NCBI GenBank assembly: GCA_963769905.1
Contig: CAVYNG010000002.1
Coordinates: forward strand, 2,415,287-2,479,286
Length of the DNA: 64,000 nucleotides
Reading direction: 5' to 3'
Source: Bog-756 sp963769905
Lineage (GTDB): Bacteria > Actinomycetota > Acidimicrobiia > Acidimicrobiales > RAAP-2
The notes beneath the pieces are model-generated. The model worked only from the letters and a program-made list of their open reading frames with translations. It was not told the DNA's origin and ran no database searches. A program made the translations under genes and the position numbers. Positions 63,934 through 64,000 of this stretch are shown here, one piece after another (the first letter of the stretch is position 1; every line of letters starts with the position of its first letter).

Positions 63934-64000
63934 ATGGAGCCTAACAAGCTATTGCCCCAGAACGATCGGAAATATTGGAACGAGCAGCATCCAGGCCAGA
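63934..64000 (+). CDS. Possible start of a gene running off the window
   Basis: ATG at 63934 opens MEPNKLLPQNDRKYWNEQHP and stays open to the window edge (22 codons). It would diverge from ksgA across 3 bp. No upstream ribosome-binding site; too short to judge. Confidence 0.25.
   Translation, partial: MEPNKLLPQNDRKYWNEQHPGQ

Overview
The window reads as a draft, probably metagenomic, contig made of at least two genomes. From 1 to about 54,300 the gene content and codon use are those of a high-GC actinobacterium, perhaps an Acidimicrobiia-like soil or freshwater lineage (inference). Evidence includes a Fur-type regulator paired with a nickel permease, rifamycin phosphotransferase with a rifamycin-associated element, a circularly permuted ATP-grasp/alpha-E/transglutaminase locus, and DUF3817 and OYE-type genes. 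At about 54,295 the sequence switches inside two unrelated genes: an MFS permease loses its N-terminal half and a YciO/Sua5 gene loses its start. From there to 64,000 the genes (ArsR-AHSA1-DUF899-DUF2182, GxxExxY protein, rho, ksgA, RNase J, sixA) suit a Gram-negative, possibly Acidobacteriota/Holophaga-like genome (low confidence).

Layout. 1-12.4 kb: mostly intact chromosomal genes. These are a divergent nickel permease/Fur pair with a candidate operator, a FAD oxidoreductase plus alpha/beta hydrolase operon, DegV, a methyltransferase, an amidohydrolase, rph behind a textbook palindrome, and a minus-strand group (VOC protein, small protein, quinone oxidoreductase). 12.7-21.6 kb: decayed genes and mobile DNA. 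Here lie a broken VOC gene, a frameshifted secreted protein, two IS110-type remnants, a serine-recombinase tail, a 100-nt tract without any C, and an IS21-type element with inverted ends and a 6-bp target duplication that splits a minus-strand gene. 21.9-27.6 kb: a peptide-metabolism locus with two transglutaminases, one fused to an alpha-E domain beside its ATP-grasp partner, and a duplicated 68-bp upstream element.

27.6-42.8 kb: an accessory island ending at the 3' end of a tRNA-Arg gene. It holds two diverged copies of a P-loop ATPase gene, a second IS21-type element, a nitrobindin-like protein, and a candidate defence module: a phospholipase-D-nuclease/SNF2-type helicase gene, an N6-adenine methyltransferase gene starting 3 nt after it, and a third unrecognised gene. 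42.8-44.9 kb: two tRNA-Arg genes, a small conserved protein and a DUF4268 protein. 44.9-54.3 kb: a still more GC-rich chromosomal stretch (OYE-type oxidoreductase, CysQ-like phosphatase, D-aminoacylase, two small membrane proteins, aquaporin, metallopeptidase, DMT transporter, truncated MFS permease).

Reading frames break very unevenly. About 18 kb of chromosomal genes in the first 27.6 kb show no frameshift, whereas both IS21 elements, the defence genes and nearly every gene after 54.3 kb change frame every few hundred bases. Many of these breaks are probably uncorrected single-base errors rather than real decay; I give the full gene span where the protein can be followed across frames. No CRISPR array or rRNA gene was seen.
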